Origin: Streptomyces sp. SCSIO 30461
GTDB taxonomy: Bacteria > Actinomycetota > Actinomycetes > Streptomycetales > Streptomycetaceae
NCBI RefSeq assembly: GCF_037023745.1
Contig: NZ_CP146101.1
Coordinates: 3,030,001 to 3,094,000 of the forward strand
Direction of reading: 5' to 3'
DNA length: 64,000 nt
Each line of letters begins with the position of its first letter. Positions within the stretch are counted from its first letter, which is position 1. Made by a program: the position numbers and the translations under genes. Of the stretch, positions 62,137 through 64,000 are shown piece by piece. The notes beneath the pieces were generated by a model, which was not told the DNA's origin, did not search any database, and worked only from the letters and a program-made list of their open reading frames with translations.

Positions 62137-62307
62137 GGATGACCTTCGTAGCGGATGATGCCGCGCTGGCAACACGGGGGACGGCGGCTTTCCGAAGATG
62201 GTATCGGTTGCGCACCGCAACTGGGCAAGCCGCAACTTGAGTCGGCGGCCGGAAGAAGATGACTCGGTGTGATCTTCTTCGCGGCCGAACCGACTCAGAA
62301 GCGACAT

Positions 62308-63513
62308 TCAGCCCTGGAGTCGGTACTCCTCGAGAAGCCGACGACCAATGATCATTTTCTGGATCTCGGCGGTACCTTCGCCGATCAGCAGCATCGGGGC
62401 CTCGCGGTAGAGGCGCTCGATCTCGTACTCCTTGGAGAAGCCGTAGCCGCCGTGGATCCGGAAGGCGTCCTCGACGACTTCCTTGCAGTACTCGGAGGCG
62501 AGGTACTTCGCCATCCCTGCCTCCAGGTCGTTTCGTTCCCCGGAGTCCTTTTTGCGTGCCGCGTTGACCATCATGGCATGGGCCGCCTCGACCTTGGTAG
62601 CCATCTCGGCCAGCTTGAACTGGATGGCCTGGTGCTGGGCGATCGGCTTGCCGAAGGTGTTGCGCTGCTGGGCGTAGGAGACGCCCAGCTCGAAGGCGCG
62701 CTGGGCGACACCGCAGCCACGTGCCGCGACATTGACCCGGCCGACCTCGACGCCGTCCATCATTTGGTAAAAGCCGCGACCGGTCGTGCCGCCGAGTACC
62801 CGATTGGCTGGAATGCGCAAGCCGTCCATGATGAGCTCGGTGGTGTCGACACCCTTGTAGCCCATCTTGTCGATCTTCCCGGGGATGGTGAGGCCGGGGC
62901 GGACCTCGCCGAAGCCCGGCTCCTTCTCGACCAGGAAGGTCGTCATCGACTTGTGCGGGGCGCTGCCTTCGGGGTGTCCTTCGTCACTCCGGACCAGAAC
63001 GGCCACCAGTGTGGACGAGCCGCCGTTCGTCAGCCACATCTTCTGGCCGTTCAGTACGTACTCGTCGCCGTCCTTCACCGCCTTGGACGTGATCGCGGAC
63101 ACGTCCGAGCCGAGGCCCGGCTCGGACATCGAGAACGCGCCGCGCACCTCGCCGGCCGCCATACGGGGCAGGAAGTGGTCCTTCTGCTCCTGGGTGCCGT
63201 GCTGCTTGAGCATGTACGCCACGATGAAGTGGGTGTTGATGATGCCCGAGACGGACATCCAGCCGCGGGCGATCTCCTCGACGCAGAGCGCGTACGTGAG
63301 CAGGGACTCGCCCAGGCCCCCGTACTCCTCCGGGATCATCAGTCCGAAGAGTCCGAGCTCCTTGAGCCCGTCGACGATCTCCTGCGGGTACTCGTCCCGG
63401 TGCTCCAGCTCGGTCGCGACCGGAATGATCTCCTTGTCGACAAAGTCCCTGACGGTGCTCAGGATCTCCTGCTGGACATCGGTCAGACCGGCGGTCTGGG
63501 CGAGTCGGGCCAT
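62308..63513 (-). CDS. Acyl-CoA dehydrogenase, probable (2S)-methylsuccinyl-CoA dehydrogenase
   Basis: A 401-residue FAD enzyme of the acyl-CoA dehydrogenase family. It has the signatures GAFSMSEPGLGSDVSAI, WLTNGGSSTLV, QRNTFGKPIAQHQAIQ and IHGGYGFSKEYEIERLYREA, and the final GEGTAEIQKMIIGR. It follows, with a 2-bp gap, a MaoC hydratase of the mesaconyl-CoA type. In Streptomyces this pair belongs to the ethylmalonyl-CoA pathway with ccr and meaA, which would lie just beyond the window. Specific substrate is inferred from context. Confidence 0.88.
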   Translation of the reverse strand: MARLAQTAGLTDVQQEILSTVRDFVDKEIIPVATELEHRDEYPQEIVDGLKELGLFGLMIPEEYGGLGESLLTYALCVEEIARGWMSVSGIINTHFIVAYMLKQHGTQEQKDHFLPRMAAGEVRGAFSMSEPGLGSDVSAITSKAVKDGDEYVLNGQKMWLTNGGSSTLVAVLVRSDEGHPEGSAPHKSMTTFLVEKEPGFGEVRPGLTIPGKIDKMGYKGVDTTELIMDGLRIPANRVLGGTTGRGFYQMMDGVEVGRVNVAARGCGVAQRAFELGVSYAQQRNTFGKPIAQHQAIQFKLAEMATKVEAAHAMMVNAARKKDSGERNDLEAGMAKYLASEYCKEVVEDAFRIHGGYGFSKEYEIERLYREAPMLLIGEGTAEIQKMIIGRRLLEEYRLQG

Positions 63514-63515
63514 GA

Positions 63516-64000
63516 CTACTTCTCCGCCTTCTTCGTGGGCTCGATCAGCTCGGGGCGGCCGGGCTGCTCGCCGCCGCGCTCCTTGGTGTACGTCTCGGTG
63601 GGGACCATCACCTTGCGGCGGAACACGCACACCATGGTGCCGTCCTGCTTGTAGCCCTTGGTCTCCACGTAGACGATGCCGCGGTCGTCCTTGGACTTCG
63701 ACGGCCACTTGTCCAGCACCGTGGTCTCGCCGTAGATCGTGTCGCCGTGGAAGGTCGGTGCCACATGCTTCAGTGACTCGATCTCCAGGTTGGCGATCGC
63801 CTTGCCCGAGATGTCCGGCACGGACATGCCGAGCAGCAGCGAGTAGATGTAGTTGCCCACCACGACGTTCTTGCCGAAGTCCGTCGTCTTCTCCGCATAG
63901 TTGGTGTCCATGTGGAGGGGGTGGTGGTTCATGGTGAGAAGACAGAAGAGATGGTCGTCGTATTCGGTGACGGTCTTCCCGGGCCAGTGCTTGTAGATGG
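63516..64000 (-). CDS. MaoC-family hydratase, probable mesaconyl-CoA hydratase (partial)
   Basis: The C-terminal about 160 residues of a hot-dog-fold MaoC protein; its start is beyond the right edge. It has the segments NHHPLHMDTNYA and VGNYIYSLLLGMSVPDISGK, then HVAPTFHGDTIYGETTVLDK, characteristic of mesaconyl-CoA (beta-methylmalyl-CoA forming) hydratases. The downstream acyl-CoA dehydrogenase starts 2 bp after its stop. Confidence 0.88.
   Translation of the reverse strand, partial: IYKHWPGKTVTEYDDHLFCLLTMNHHPLHMDTNYAEKTTDFGKNVVVGNYIYSLLLGMSVPDISGKAIANLEIESLKHVAPTFHGDTIYGETTVLDKWPSKSKDDRGIVYVETKGYKQDGTMVCVFRRKVMVPTETYTKERGGEQPGRPELIEPTKKAEK

Overview
The window looks like chromosomal DNA of a Streptomyces. 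GC content is very high with strong third-position GC bias, GTG/TTG starts are frequent, and several families are typical of the genus: a WhiJ-type XRE/DUF397/ATPase set, DUF574 methyltransferase, DUF6278, and abundant GC-rich hairpin terminators. The right end (pssA, psd, methylsuccinyl-CoA dehydrogenase, mesaconyl-CoA hydratase) and the pyrimidine operon near 37-44 kb match, from memory, a region of the S. coelicolor core chromosome. No rRNA, tRNA, CRISPR array or phage module was seen.

Left part (1-10.8 kb): a partial MmgE/PrpD gene; a truncated MarR-type regulator; a GH15 trehalase-like enzyme; a DUF2254 - ROK kinase - small membrane protein run; a frameshifted WISV-type gene; a divergent WYL regulator/NIPSNAP pair; and an aminoglycoside-phosphotransferase pseudogene with a premature stop.

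Accessory block (11-20.8 kb): two small His-rich membrane proteins precede a four-gene cluster of cysteine-synthase-like PLP enzyme, MFS transporter, DUF1015 protein with a DGHHR motif, and a membrane protein with a His-rich tail. A 325-bp MITE with 18-bp inverted repeats and a TA duplication is inserted exactly at the DUF1015 stop codon. Next come a GlxA-type regulator and, divergently, a secreted protein with three near-identical 225-bp propeller-type repeats and an aerolysin-like C-terminal region. A transposase remnant closes the block. This is the most unusual part of the window.

Middle (20.8-37 kb): fused pcaL, MBL hydrolase, xthA, DUF6278, secreted CocE-type hydrolase, hydrolase-P450 pair, gamma-glutamyltransferase, and a ferredoxin / ferredoxin reductase / P450 operon. 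A scar with remnants of a methionine aminopeptidase and an XRE regulator follows, then an F420/FMN-type oxidase and a large conserved hypothetical.

Catabolic operon (37.2-46.6 kb): beta-ureidopropionase-like nitrilase, class III aminotransferase, dihydropyrimidinase, LLM flavin/F420 oxidoreductase and NCS1 permease form a reductive pyrimidine (or hydantoin) degradation operon. Beside it lie a divergent SDR and amidase-TetR pair with a perfect 18-bp palindrome between them.

Right part (46.8-64 kb): lipoprotein serine hydrolase, inositol-phosphatase-like protein, nucleotidyltransferase, phytoene-desaturase-like flavoprotein, macro domain protein, VOC protein, Ada-AlkA fusion with Ogt (alkylation repair), sirtuin, glycerate kinase, DUF574 methyltransferase, the WhiJ-like set, phosphatidylserine synthase/decarboxylase, and ethylmalonyl-CoA pathway genes running off the end.
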